This document shows, in pieces, positions 10,452-19,898 of a stretch of 39,011 nt of DNA (positions within the stretch are counted from its first letter, which is position 1; every line of letters begins with the position of its first letter). Below the pieces are notes generated by a model that worked only from the letters and a program-made list of their open reading frames with translations, searched no databases and had not been told where the DNA came from. Source of the stretch: Pelagophyceae sp. CCMP2097 (taxonomy: Eukaryota; Sar; Pelagophyceae); contig MU657340.1 of the NCBI GenBank assembly GCA_026770575.1, forward strand, positions 6,059-45,069. Reading direction: 5' to 3'. The position numbers and the translations under genes were made by a program.

Positions 10452-11459
10452 ATGAGTCAGCTCCTCTGCCTGGGCGCGCTCGTTGCGGTGCGCTGCGGCG
10501 GCTTCACGTCGACGCGGCCGGCGCCGCGGCACACCGTCCTTCGCGCCGACGTCGCAGTCGCCGAGACGACGGACGCTGCGGCGCCTGCGGCTCTCGAGTG
10601 CGAAACCGGCGTCCTGCCGGACCCCGCGCGCACCTCACGCGACGTCGCAGGAACGCCCCCTTCCCCTCGCTTATCGAGGGCATGGAGATTTTCCTCGAGT
10701 CGGCCATCGACGGCGCCGTCGAGGGCCGCGGCGGCGCGTGAGTCCCGCCGCGCCTTTCGGGCGGCTCGCATCGGCGCCGCAGGTTCCTCTTCAAGATGCG
10801 CGCGACGGTGCCCGGCGCGGCAGTGCTGTCTGCGTTCGACGCCGTCCGCGAAAAGGCGAAGGCGAACCTAAAGGAGCCCGGCTACCGCCCCGGCGACGTC
10901 CCGCCCTGGTACGTCCGCGCCGCTGTCGATGATGCGGGCCGGATGCGGCGTCGAATACGATGCGTGCCGAAAACGGCGTTGATGCGGGCCGGACGGCTTT
11001 GCTAGGATCAAAACGCAGCTCGTCGAGTTCTCGCTCACGACCGTCATGGAGGACGTCGTCAAGGAGACCGTCGAGGCACACGGCCTCGCCATCTGCTCCG
11101 GCGATTCGGGCGAGGAGACGGTCAAGTGGATCGAGAACCCGAGCGAAGAGGCGAAGACGTACGTCATGGGTTCCGCCTTTGACTTTCACGCCTCGTTCAA
11201 CGCGACGCTGCCCGTCGAGCCGCTGGCCGAGTCCGCCGGCGCGTCGTCGATCTCGAGCCTCTACAAGCTTACCGCGCCCATGATCGCGCGCGCGGACAGA
11301 ATCTTGGCCGACAAAGGTGCCTTTCGCCTTTCGCCTTTCGCCAGAGATGCCGCGAGCTCGACGGCGCCGCGCGCAGGCCGCGTGCCGGGCCTCTTGAGCA
11401 AGGTCAGCAGCTCGTCGAAGAAGGCGCCCGCGAAGAAGGGTGGTGGCAAGAAGCGATAA
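10452..11459 (+). CDS. Trigger factor N-terminal (ribosome-binding) domain protein, probably plastid-targeted
   Basis: Five exons: 10452-10597, 10651-10737, 10783-10908, 11006-11316 and 11377-11459, giving 250 residues. Introns are 53, 45, 97 and 60 nt and all phases fit. The assembled protein contains FKMRATVPGAAVLSAFDAVR..., then EPGYRPGDVPPW, equivalent to the GFRxGxxP signature loop by which bacterial trigger factor binds ribosomal protein L23, then IKTQLVEFSLTTVMEDVVKE. Only the N-domain is present, as in the short plant plastid trigger-factor-like protein; the PPIase and chaperone C-terminal domains are absent. The N-terminus (LGALVAVRCGG then FTSTRPAPR) looks like a signal peptide followed by Phe, typical of stramenopile bipartite plastid targeting. 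The C-terminus is Lys-rich. The last intron is a multiple of three and open, so its retention would add 20 residues. Confidence 0.75.
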
Positions 11460-11907
11460 AGGCGGCGGCCGCCCCCGCGCGACGCCACGACGGAGCTCCC
11501 GCTCGGCGACGCCGCCCGCCATGCGGCAGGTGGGCTCGGCGAGAGGTCGTTTGCACTTTTAATCCGGACCTCGATTGCGGACGTGGCGATGGACCGAGCC
11601 GGGACCCAAGGACCCAAGACCGGACCCGGACCCCAGTCGACTTCTCGATACAGTCGACTTCTCGATACATGGTACTTTTGCCGGGGCCCGTTAGCAGAGC
11701 CGGGAGGTCGGCATAGGTGAATCCAGGACCGCCGGGGACGCGTGCCAGCCCGATGTTGGGAAGAAACCCCCTCACTCTTGCAGTGCACCTTTGGATCAAG
11801 TGGTTGTCTTACCCCCTCTGTCGCGACATCCGATCACGGTGGTCCGAGGACGCCATCAGGGAGAGTCGCCCTGCGAGCCTGTCCTGCGCCTTAATATCTC
11901 CGTACAA
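11460..11907. other. Convergent 3' region with short tandem repeats
   Basis: The stretch lies between the stop codons of the trigger-factor-like gene and the 13-exon secretory gene. It contains tandem and dispersed repeats (11634-11667; 11789-11832) but no supportable gene. Confidence 0.5.
11634..11667. repeat. Tandem 17-bp repeat, two exact copies
   Basis: cagtcgacttctcgata occurs at 11634-11650 and is repeated immediately at 11651-11667. A run of GGACCCAAG/CGGACCC-type short repeats precedes it. Confidence 0.8.
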
Positions 11908-14253
11908 TCAAGGTTGGCGCCGATGGCGGGCGGCCGCTTTGCCGCTGCCAGCGCTTTTTGTGTGCTGGCGGTGGTGCGGCGTCGAGGCGCTCGCCGCGAG
12001 GGCCTGGTGCTCGCGGTACTCGGCGATGAGCTTCGGGTCCGTGTCCGCCTTAACTGCGGCGAGGGACCTGCACGACGTGGCGCGATACCGCTTCGCCGTC
12101 GAAATTTTGATGCCTACGAGGCACGCGTCGCGGCGGGCCTTTGCGCGAGCCGTGGGGCCGCGCGCACCGCAGGAAAATTCCTTGTTGCACTGCGGCGACC
12201 GAGCCGGCGGCGCGTCGCAGACCCTGCGCGGCGGCGCTCGACGGACGGTTGCGTGCGAGACAAGGGACGCGCCAGGTCGTGCGGTTCGTGCCGGCGTCGC
12301 GGAGGCCGTCAGTGTCGCCGAAGAGCTCGAAGATGAAGGCCCAGACCTCAGAGGGCGTCGTTCGACTGGCGCGCGAGGGAACGCACCGGCGGCGGTTCGG
12401 GGACGCACCGAGTCTAGAGCTTGCCGGAGACCGAGGCAGCTGCGCACAAAGTGCTCCATGTACGCCTCCTTCGCGCGCCACTTGGTCAGCCTGCTCCCGC
12501 GGTCGCCGAGCGGCGCCGCGCCCCACGCTCGTGCCTCTCTCCGGCGCGCGGGAATGTCAGACGCACCCGCGGGCCCACGTTGCAAAGCGTTGGATGACCT
12601 GCACTGCGAGCTGCGTCCCCGTCATCTTGATGGCGATGGGCTTGTAGCCCACGGAACGCGCCGTCGTGACGAAGTCCTGGCAAGCCGTCGTAGGTGAGAT
12701 TAAAGCCTCTACCGAGACGAAGACGGGCCTAGGCAAAGAGGATGCGGGGGGCTCTTCTGCGGTACTCTCGGAAAGCGCGCACCTGAGCGCCTGGAGCGCC
12801 TCGTAGATGACGCGCGGGTTGCGATCGTGGAGGGGGAATATGGCGATGCCGTCTGCTTTGCAAAAGCCCTGGTGAAGGTCAAGCACAGGCGTAAAGCCGG
12901 CAATCTCGTAGCTAAACGCAGACTTGCGCATCTGCTCCTTGAGCTGCTCCTCGTACCCGTCGTCGCTCTGGTTCACGCGGCCTGCGCCGCGCCGTGGCTA
13001 AAGGCGAAATGGGGCGTAGGAGACTGCGCGGGCGACGTACCGTAGAACACGGTGTGAAACGCCCTAAAGATGGCCCGCGACTTTGACGTCTTGGACATGA
13101 TCATCATGAAGTGCAGCTGGCCCTTTGTGTACTTGATGCTCGCGGGCATGGCGAGGATGCACGGCGCCCGAACGCCCTTTTGCGGCTGCGGCGGCGAGAT
13201 GCCCCGGTCCACCGCCGAAAATATCTTCTCAAGCATGGCGCCTGCGCGGTCGGCGTCGCCGCGGGGCCTTTCGAGGCCGGCCCCCGGCAGGGCGCACCGC
13301 AGAGCTTGGAGCGCACGACATCCTCGGTGCCCTCTGGCCGGCGCGGGCCGCAGAGAGGCGTGTTGTCCCCTTTTTCAATCTCCGGGATCGACAGTACCTA
13401 CGGCAGACGCTTGCCGGCGCGCCGGCAAGGCAGACCCCCGTGCGACGCACGAGGTCGATCATGCCGTCGAACTGCTCCACGTTGGCGATCACGTGGCTCG
13501 AGTCCTCGCGCGAGATGGGCACCTGCGCCGCAACGTCGGGGCTCGTCCGCGGCCGTGCGCGCTGCGACCCCGCGGGCGCGCGTCGGCGGGTCCCTGCGAC
13601 GGACGCCGGCGCAAACGTTGATGATGAGCGGCGAGCGGCTCGTGTCCTGATAAAACTGCATCAGCCATTCACTGTCGCGGCCGCTGCCGATGCCGATGGC
13701 CGCGCGCGGCGGGTGCGACCGGAGCCTGCGACGGCGAGGTGGGCCCCGGCGCGCGCGGCGGCGGCCGCGGGGACGCACCATTCGCGCGAGACGCATGGGT
13801 TCGGGTTGATGGCCGCGAGGGGACCCGACGTCTGCTCCGTCACGTTGCGCCCCGGCCGGCAGTGCTTGCAGGCGCACGAGTCCGGCCGCGCGAAGTAGCC
13901 CCACGGGCTGCACACCGCCTATACCCGCCGCTGCGCGCGGGCTGGCGGCCAGAGCCCCGGCGTCTTCGCCGGCCGGCGCGGGGACGCACGTAGGTCGTGG
14001 CGTGCTGCTCGACGTAGCTCGAGATGAGCGCGCCGCGCCTGCGCAGAAGTCTGGCGCGGCCTTGAGCGGCGGCGGCGCACCATTCGCCGCGGTAGATTTC
14101 GTGGCAAGTCTTCTCCATTTGCGAAGGAATGGACATGAACGCGATGTAGTCGTGCGCCTGCGTCGAGTTGCGCGCCGCGGCGCCGCGGCGCCCCAACGCC
14201 GGCCGAGAAGCGCAGGCCAGTATAGCGAGGCACCACGCCGCCGAGGAAACCAT
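11908..14253 (-). CDS. Secretory-pathway protein, 13 exons, possibly a GT-B glycosyltransferase
   Basis: Exons (minus strand): 14253-14081, 14038-13990, 13918-13779, 13725-13617, 13522-13451, 13397-13298, 13241-13041, 12981-12783, 12728-12567, 12490-12409, 12346-12269, 12189-12168 and 12113-11908. All phases agree and the total is 530 codons plus stop. Introns are 42-94 nt, mostly with GTGCG donors. The N-terminus VSSAAWCLAILACASRPALG is a signal peptide. Four N-glycosylation sequons (NST, NVT, NQS, NRT) and many Cys fit a luminal protein. Near residues 330-350 the segment FPLHDRNPRVIYEALQALRP resembles the donor-binding region of family-4-type glycosyltransferases (…PRVIxEA…PV), with IGIGSGRDSEW upstream. 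That resemblance is modest and the assignment is an inference. The last 54-nt intron is in frame and may be retained, and exon 12 is only 22 nt. It is head-to-head with NOG2. Confidence 0.6.
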
Positions 14254-14519
14254 GTTTGAAAGGAGCCGGCTCGCGGCGCGCCGGGGGGCTGCCGGCACGG
14301 ACGCGCGCTCGCCCCTCGCGGTCAGTCAAGAATCCGAACGACTTTTCCAAAACGGCGGCCGCGCGCCACGGCTTGCGTCCGACTCTGAGAATCGGGCAGC
14401 GAGAAGTTCAGGATCTTCGAAAATACACTTGACCTTGCAGTTAAAATCCAGAGGGCAAACTGGATTTAATAAAGTCGGCGTTGCGATTCTATCGCCAGCC
14501 CCCGATCGGGCTGTGGAAC
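14254..14519. promoter_or_regulatory. Divergent promoter region (secretory gene / NOG2)
   Basis: The two start codons are 266 bp apart. The part near NOG2 is AT-rich and contains an inverted repeat, AAATCCAG...CTGGATTT (14444-14467), which extends to 10-11 bp per arm with a one-base bulge. No TATA box is certain. Confidence 0.45.
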
Positions 14520-16489
14520 ATGGCGCCCGTGCAGAAGAACAAGAAGGGCGGCCGCGGCAGCGGCCACATGCCGTCAACGTCCAAGGCGCGTCGCGTCGAC
14601 GCCCGCGCCGCGCCACGCTCGAAAAACGGCGCCGTTGTAGGGCGCCTCGTCGTCGAACCCGGACCGCGTCACGGATAAGAAGTCGAACCGCTCCGGCGGT
14701 GCGTCCTCCCCGCGCCGGTGTAGCGCCGGCGGCCGCCGACGCGGCGGCCTTTAGGCAACCTCCGTGACAAGCAGACGATCAACCGCTTGAACCTGTACAA
14801 GAACTCTCGCGTGACGCGCAACAAGAAGGGCGAAGTCCTTGGCGGAGAGTGAGTGGCGCCCGCCGCGCGGAAGTCTGAAGCGGCGCTGACTGTCGCCCGC
14901 GTAGCCTCGCGAACCGCGACCAGTCCGGCGGCAAGGACATCACCGGCGCTTCCGGGCGCATCCAGCCGGTGCGTCGGCTGCAGGCAGGTCTCGGCCACTC
15001 GTCGTCGACGGGCTCTTTGTAGGACCGTCGGTGGTTCGGCAACACGCGGACGATCGGGCAGGGCGAGCTTGACAAATTCCGCGAGGAGATGCGTACCGTT
15101 CAGGAGAACCCGTACGCCGTCGTTTTGCGCCGCAAAAAGGTGCCAATGGGCCTTTTAAGCACCAAGGACGACGGCAACGACGACGACGGCGGCGCCGGTT
15201 CGGCCAAGGCGCGCCGCGCAGACCTCTTGGGCCAGGAGCCCTACGACCGCGCCTTTGCAAAGGGGAGGTCGCAAAAGCGGCCCAAGCTGCCCGCGGCCGT
15301 GGCCGCCGCTTTGGGCGGCGGCGCGTCGGGCTTGGAGGCCATCGCGGCGAGCGCGCGGCAGCGCTACGGCGACTACGAGGAGCTATGGGACGGCCGCGGC
15401 GCGGACGCGCGGTCGACGATTGCCGAGGCGGTGGACACGTCTTCGCGCGACGAGAAGCGCGACGAACTTTATACTAAGGGCCAGTCGCGGCGCATCTGGG
15501 GCGAGCTGTACAAGGTGCTGGACTGCTCCGACGTCGTCATCCACGTCCTCGACGCGCGCGACCCGCAGGGCACGACGTGCACGCGGCTCGTGGAGCACAT
15601 GAAGACGCGCGCGTCGCACAAGCACTTGATCTTCGTGCTGAACAAGGTGGATTTGGTGCCGAACTGGGTCCTGCGGCGCTGGATGCGTGTCCTGGGCAAG
15701 ACGGCCCCGACGCTGGCCTTCCGCGCCTCTGTGACCAAGGCGTACGGCAAGGGCGCGCTGATCAACGTGCTGCGGCAATACGCCGTGCTGCACAAGGACG
15801 CGCAGCAGATCTCCGTCGGCGTCGTGGGCTTCCCCAACGTCGGCAAGTCGAGCGTCATCAACGCGCTGCGCGCAAAGGCCGTCTGCAAGGCGGCGCCGAT
15901 TCCGGGCGAGACGAAGATTTGGCAGTACGTCGCTCTAACGCGCCGCATCAACCTCATCGACTCGCCGGGCGTCGTGTACAACGACCCGCGCAGCGAGCGC
16001 GCTCTGGGCGAGGACTCTGACGTGAACACGGTCCTTCGAGGCGTCGTGCGCGCGGAGAAGCTGCCGGACCCCGCGGCGTTCGTGCTCCCCATGCTGAAGA
16101 AGGCAAAGCCCGAGCACATCGCCGCCGCCTACGGCATCGACTTTGCGCCGCCGGCGCAGTCGGACGTCCAGGCGTTTTCCGACTACGCCGACGAGTTTAT
16201 CAAAAGGCTCGCCATCAAGATGGGCCGGCTGATCCACGGCGGCGAGCCCGACATCCGCACCGTCGCCGTCACTATGATCAACGCCTGGCAGCGCGGCACC
16301 ATCCCGCACTTCGTCGCGCCACCGCGCGCCGAGGGCGAGGCGGACCGGAACGCGCCCGAGGCGGGCGCCGACGACGACGCCATGGATGAGGACGAGGTCG
16401 AGGGCGACGACGAAGAGGGTGGCGACGACGAAGAGGATGATGACGACGAGGCTGCCGATGAGGCCGCCGACGACGCGGACATGGAGTGA
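14520..16489 (+). CDS. NOG2: Nucleolar GTPase NOG2/NUG2 (60S ribosome biogenesis)
   Basis: NOG2 binds the pre-60S particle in the nucleolus and nucleus and controls its maturation before export. Exons: 14520-14594 (weak GTCGAC donor, least certain), 14641-14698, 14755-14848, 14905-14968 and 15023-16489, giving 585 residues. The conserved N-terminal NGP1NT region is clear: NPDRVTDKKSNRSGG, INRLNLYKNSRVTRNKKGEV and DRRWFGNTRTIGQGELDKFR. The GTPase domain is circularly permuted as expected: DARDP, then LNKVDLVP (G4) near residue 303, GFPNVGKSS (G1) near 366, a PIPGETK loop (G2), and DSPG (G3) near 410. A GGEPD segment and a long Asp/Glu tail end the protein. Yeast and animal homologues have the same order. 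The gene is head-to-head with the secretory gene. Confidence 0.95.
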
Positions 16490-16694
16490 GCCGCGCGGAC
16501 CGCCGCGTTCGAAGACCGCCGGGCCCCGGCCGGATTTACTTGAGTAATGTTTTTTTACGAAACTCGACTGCGCCGCTTTCCGGGGCCTCAAGCACGCCTT
16601 CGGGGCGCTTGCGTTGAGGCGCGCGAAAACGGACAGAAATCTTCATTTGTGGCTGGGGCAGTAGAATGCAAGCGTGACGCGGGTCTGAAAGGGC

Positions 16695-16747
16695 CACCAT
16701 GCACGAGCCGAACCGGAGCGCCCGGCCACGGCAGCAACAAGGCTCCT
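16695..16747 (-). repeat. 53-bp dispersed repeat, copy 1
   Basis: These 53 bases are identical to 22324-22376. On the minus strand the shared block ends with ATGGTG. In the second copy that ATG is the apparent start codon of the methyltransferase gene. Here the minus frame after the ATG is open for 54 codons (to 16536) but is unlike any protein I know. Confidence 0.85.
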
Positions 16748-16755
16748 TCAAAGTA

Positions 16756-16956
16756 TGACCGATGTGGGGAAGATTTTAAAATCGCGTTTGTAAGGATTTG
16801 ATTTTATCTTAATATTTCTTGTAGCGCGCGCCTAGTCAACCGGTAGCGCTCCCGGCGGCGCCCGCGACCAGCAACTCGGGCAAGCGCGCGCCGAACTCGA
16901 TTTGAAAAATAAAATCCAATAAAATCTCTCTCTCGTTAATTCCCCCACGCCGTGAC
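16756..16956. mobile_element. TIR element, copy 1 (MITE- or introner-like)
   Basis: The sequence between TGAC at 16756-16759 and TGAC at 16953-16956 begins cgatgtggggaa and ends ttcccccacgccg, an imperfect terminal inverted repeat around TGTGGGGAA. The interior is AT-rich with a GC-rich core. It has no protein-coding capacity of its own. Copy 2 follows directly. Confidence 0.6.
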
Positions 16957-17157
16957 TGGCCGATGTGGGAAAAAATACTGAAATCGCGTTTTTGTAAGGA
17001 TTTGAATTTTTATAATTGAAAATGACAAGTAGCGCGCGCTTACTCCGCGGGAGCGCTCGCGGCGGCGCCACCACTCCCACTCGGACATGCGCGCGCCAAA
17101 CTCCTTTTGAAAATAACATCCAAAATATCTCTCTCTTCACTTTCCCCACAGCGTGAC
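16953..17157. mobile_element. TIR element, copy 2 (MITE- or introner-like)
   Basis: This is a diverged tandem copy of 16756-16956. It shares the order TGTGGGAAA, AAATCGCGTTTTTGTAAGGA, a GTAGCGCGCGC core, AAAAT..AT.TCTCTCT and TTTCCCCACAGCGTGAC. It is bounded by TGAC on both sides (16953-16956 and 17154-17157). A minus-strand frame runs through both copies, but its peptide merely repeats with the DNA. Confidence 0.6.
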
Positions 17158-17164
17158 TAGGAAT

Positions 17165-17190
17165 TAACCCTAACCCTAATCCTAACCTTA
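17165..17190. repeat. Interstitial telomere-like repeat
   Basis: The stretch reads aaccctaaccctaatccta then accttа-type degenerate units: two perfect CCCTAA units followed by TCCTAA and CCTTA variants. CCCTAA/TTAGGG is the telomere unit of many eukaryotes, including stramenopiles. It abuts the second TIR element. Confidence 0.7.
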
Positions 17191-18024
17191 AATAAGGATT
17201 ACTATGGCTCCCTTGGGAGCCTGGAATAAAGTTTTTCGCGCGAGCGCATTCGCAGCGCACGCCGACCCGCCCGCCGGCGCGGCGGCCATGGCGAGAGCTC
17301 CAGGGCTCGCTGCTGCGGCCATCGCCGGCGCTGCGCCGCCGGCGCCGCCAGCGGCGCACAAGGCCACCACGAAGCGCTGCGACGCGCGGCAGTCGAAAGC
17401 TCGACTCGTCGCGGCCGGTGCCGCAGCAGCGCGGGCGCACCGCACGCGCGGATCGTCGCGCCGCGCTCCTCGCACGGCCACGGCGACCGGCCGAGTGCCC
17501 GGCGCGCGCGCACGCGCCCTCATTGCTCCAGGAGCCTACATGCGAACTGTCACCAACCTTCATTCCTACTGTCCCCAGCCCGTCTTGGGTCTCAACGACG
17601 GCGACGAGTTTGAGGGCGCCGCCGTTCGAGGGCTTGAGCGCATGAGCTCCTCTATGCGAAACAGTCGCTAAGTCAAATTGTTCCGTTGCCTCATAAGCGT
17701 TGGATTCTACTGTTCCCAATCACAATTGTATCGAAAATGGGTTTTCTCGTTGAACCTCCAACATTTGGCAAAGAAAACAACCCGCAGCAGAGAGAGAAAA
17801 GTCCGTTGGGTTGCTGTTTTCGATTCTGCGTAAATTTCTCAGAGCTCCAGCCTCTTTCCGCGCGCGCGCAAGGGGACCGCTCGGGCTGCCAGTCCCGCGG
17901 CCCCGGGTGCCCCGCCGCGGGGGAAACGAGATATCCTCGAAGGCAAAAAGAGACACCCTCAAAAGCAACGTCAGCTCGAGTCGACTCGGCCCACACTTTC
18001 GGCTCGAGTCGGCTCGGCCCTGCG

Positions 18025-19740
18025 ATGCTGCTCCGCCTCGCGCTCGCGTCGAGTGCGTTGCTCGCCGCCGGCTTGACGCCCGAGGCGCGCGCGCCGCGGC
18101 GGCGGCGGTCGGCGGCGCCGCGGTCGCTGCGAGTGGGCCGCGGCGGCGGGCGGTCGTCTCGGTCGGCTTCGGCGGCCAAGTCGTGGCCCAAGACGGCGCC
18201 GCCGCCGGACCCTGCGCAGCGGTCGTTCTTCGAGGAGGTGGGCCTCGACACGGTGGCGAACCGCGCGGGCGTTTTAAAGTCGCTGTCGAGCCTGGACCGC
18301 GGCGAGTTCCGCTGGGAGTTCCTCACGCCCTGGGTGCACCGCGACCTCACGCGCGTGGACAAGGTCATCGTCTGCGCCACGTTCGTCGCGATGACCGTCG
18401 CGGTCCAGGCGGTGATGGACCCGGCGATTGACATCCTGCAGCACTTTTCGTACGTGGCCAACTTTTTCAGCTACGCCATCGGCAACCAGGTCGGCTACCG
18501 CGTGATCGCAATCGTGGCCAGCGTGCTCGAGGTCTTCGCCTACGAGAACGACGGCTACGCGAGCGAGAAGGACGCCATCCCGCTGGCGTACAACGCCGCG
18601 TTCATCGTCATCAACGCGTACTACGTGCTACGCTGGGCTTTAAACCGCATCGACACCGTCGGCGCCATGCTCCTGCGGCCCCTCGAGGCCGAGTTATTTG
18701 AACGGTGCTTCGAGCCCCTCGGCGTCAAGCCGTACCAGTTCCTGAAGCTGCTCGGCGAGGCGGAGTGGTCGGAGCCCGCGTCGCGGGCGACGCTCACCGT
18801 CGAGGGCGAGCCGCTGATGTACCTCTACGTCAGCGTCGCCGGCGAGTTCGACGTCTTCTCCGACGCGCAGCGCGTGGCCAGCATCCCGCCCTTCCAGGTC
18901 ATCGGCGAGGTGGCCGCGCTGGAGCATTTGCAGTCGGATGGCACGTTCCACCAGGCGGCACGCGCCACCGTTATAGCAGAGGCGGGGTCGAGATACGTGC
19001 GCTGGCCGCACTCGGCGCTCTACCGCCTCCAGGCCGAGGACGAGGCGTTTGCGCGCGCCATGTCCCTCGCCATCGCGCGCACGCTGTCGCACAAGCTCGG
19101 GTCCGCGCGGTCCACGACGGGCCGGCTGCTCCAGCGCCGCGGCGCTGGCGCGCCGCCCCAGCCGGCCGCCGAGGTCGCGGACGCAGCGCCGCGGCCCGTG
19201 GGCGCGCGGCGCAACGACGTCGTCGTCGCCGACGTTGTAGCGCCCAAGGACGAGCAGCTCTACAACGCGTGCTTCCGGCGGCGAGGCTTCTCCGAAGACG
19301 TGGCCGCGTTCAACGCTTTGATGAAGCTCGCGCGCCGGCGATCGCACCCCGCCGAGGCGCCCGAGGCGCTTGTCGTCGTCAACGAGGGCGGCTCGAGCGA
19401 TGCGATGCTCGTGCTCACGCGCGGCGCCGCCGCCGGCTTCGTGGACAACGTAAAGGTGCAGGGCTTCCGGCCGCTGCAGCTCGTCGGCGCGTCGCGCTTC
19501 CTCGACACGCTCCTCCTCGAGACGGGCGAAGACCCGGGCGACCGCGCGCCCGAGACGATTGCCGTCCTCCCGGGCAGCGAATTCGCCGTGTGGTCGTACG
19601 ACGCGCTGCGGCCCGAGCTCCGCAGGAACGCGCCGCTCCGCGCCGCCCTGCGCAGGCTCTACGTCGCCGCGCTCCAGGAGGGCGCCAAGACCGCGCCAGA
19701 CCTCGCCTCTATGATCGAGATCGACGAGGCGCCCGTCTAA
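18025..19740 (+). CDS. Popeye-domain membrane protein with N-terminal targeting leader
   Basis: Popeye (POPDC) proteins are membrane proteins whose cytosolic domain resembles a cyclic-nucleotide-binding fold; animal members bind cAMP. The single 571-codon frame starts at ATG 18025, chosen because a signal-like MLLRLALASSALLAAG leader follows. Three hydrophobic segments lie near residues 111-131, 156-174 and 189-206. Then comes ELFERCFEPLGVKPYQFLKL, a Popeye-like beta-roll (LYVSVAGEFDV, PPFQVIGEVAALE, ATVIAEAGSRYVRWPHSALY) and a helix, to about residue 355. A second, weaker domain with the same pattern follows (VVVNEGGSSDAMLVL, PLQLVGASRFLD, FAVWSYDALR; residues ~400-560). The leader followed by Leu (AAG/LTPEAR) could mean plastid targeting. 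The canonical DSPE/FQVT cAMP motifs are not obvious, so ligand binding is uncertain. Upstream, CTCGAGTCGrCTCGGCCC occurs twice (17973-18020). Confidence 0.7.
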   Translation: MLLRLALASSALLAAGLTPEARAPRRRRSAAPRSLRVGRGGGRSSRSASAAKSWPKTAPPPDPAQRSFFEEVGLDTVANRAGVLKSLSSLDRGEFRWEFLTPWVHRDLTRVDKVIVCATFVAMTVAVQAVMDPAIDILQHFSYVANFFSYAIGNQVGYRVIAIVASVLEVFAYENDGYASEKDAIPLAYNAAFIVINAYYVLRWALNRIDTVGAMLLRPLEAELFERCFEPLGVKPYQFLKLLGEAEWSEPASRATLTVEGEPLMYLYVSVAGEFDVFSDAQRVASIPPFQVIGEVAALEHLQSDGTFHQAARATVIAEAGSRYVRWPHSALYRLQAEDEAFARAMSLAIARTLSHKLGSARSTTGRLLQRRGAGAPPQPAAEVADAAPRPVGARRNDVVVADVVAPKDEQLYNACFRRRGFSEDVAAFNALMKLARRRSHPAEAPEALVVVNEGGSSDAMLVLTRGAAAGFVDNVKVQGFRPLQLVGASRFLDTLLLETGEDPGDRAPETIAVLPGSEFAVWSYDALRPELRRNAPLRAALRRLYVAALQEGAKTAPDLASMIEIDEAPV

Positions 19741-19860
19741 GAGCCTGCGCCGCATGACCCTCGTAAATTCAGCCAATGGAGCTTGCGGCCCGCCGTCGAG
19801 GGGGCGTGTTTAAGGTGCTATCCATGTCCTCTCGACGCCACCCGGCGTCGGTGCGTGCGG

Positions 19861-19898
19861 GTGTACTATCGATGGAGGGCGGTGTACTATCGATGGAG
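19861..19898. repeat. Direct repeat, 17 bp, two copies 4 bp apart
   Basis: gtgtactatcgatggag occurs at 19861-19877 and 19882-19898. The right copy contains the stop codon of the Lys-rich minus-strand gene (TAG at 19889-19887), so the duplication may have arisen by slippage at the end of that gene. Confidence 0.8.

Larger units (their letters stand above)
16490..18024. other. 1.5-kb repeat-rich gene-poor interval
   Basis: From left to right it holds one copy of a 53-bp dispersed repeat (16695-16747), two tandem ~200-bp elements with imperfect terminal inverted repeats (16756-17157), a telomere-like tract (17165-17190), a GC-rich island with open frames on both strands (17204-17671), and an AT-rich stretch before the Popeye gene. 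A plus-strand frame of 155 codons (17204-17671) is Ala/Arg-rich over most of its length and its last third could be coding, but nothing supports it. Confidence 0.5.

Noticed and set aside
10452..11459. Bacterial contamination or transferred trigger factor gene
   Set aside because: Four spliceosomal-type introns with the local GTGCG/GTGAG style and a targeting leader mark it as a resident nuclear gene.
16832..17719. 295-codon minus-strand protein through the TIR elements
   Set aside because: It runs through two tandem repeat units, telomere-like DNA and a GC island; peptide similarity between halves only reflects the DNA duplication.
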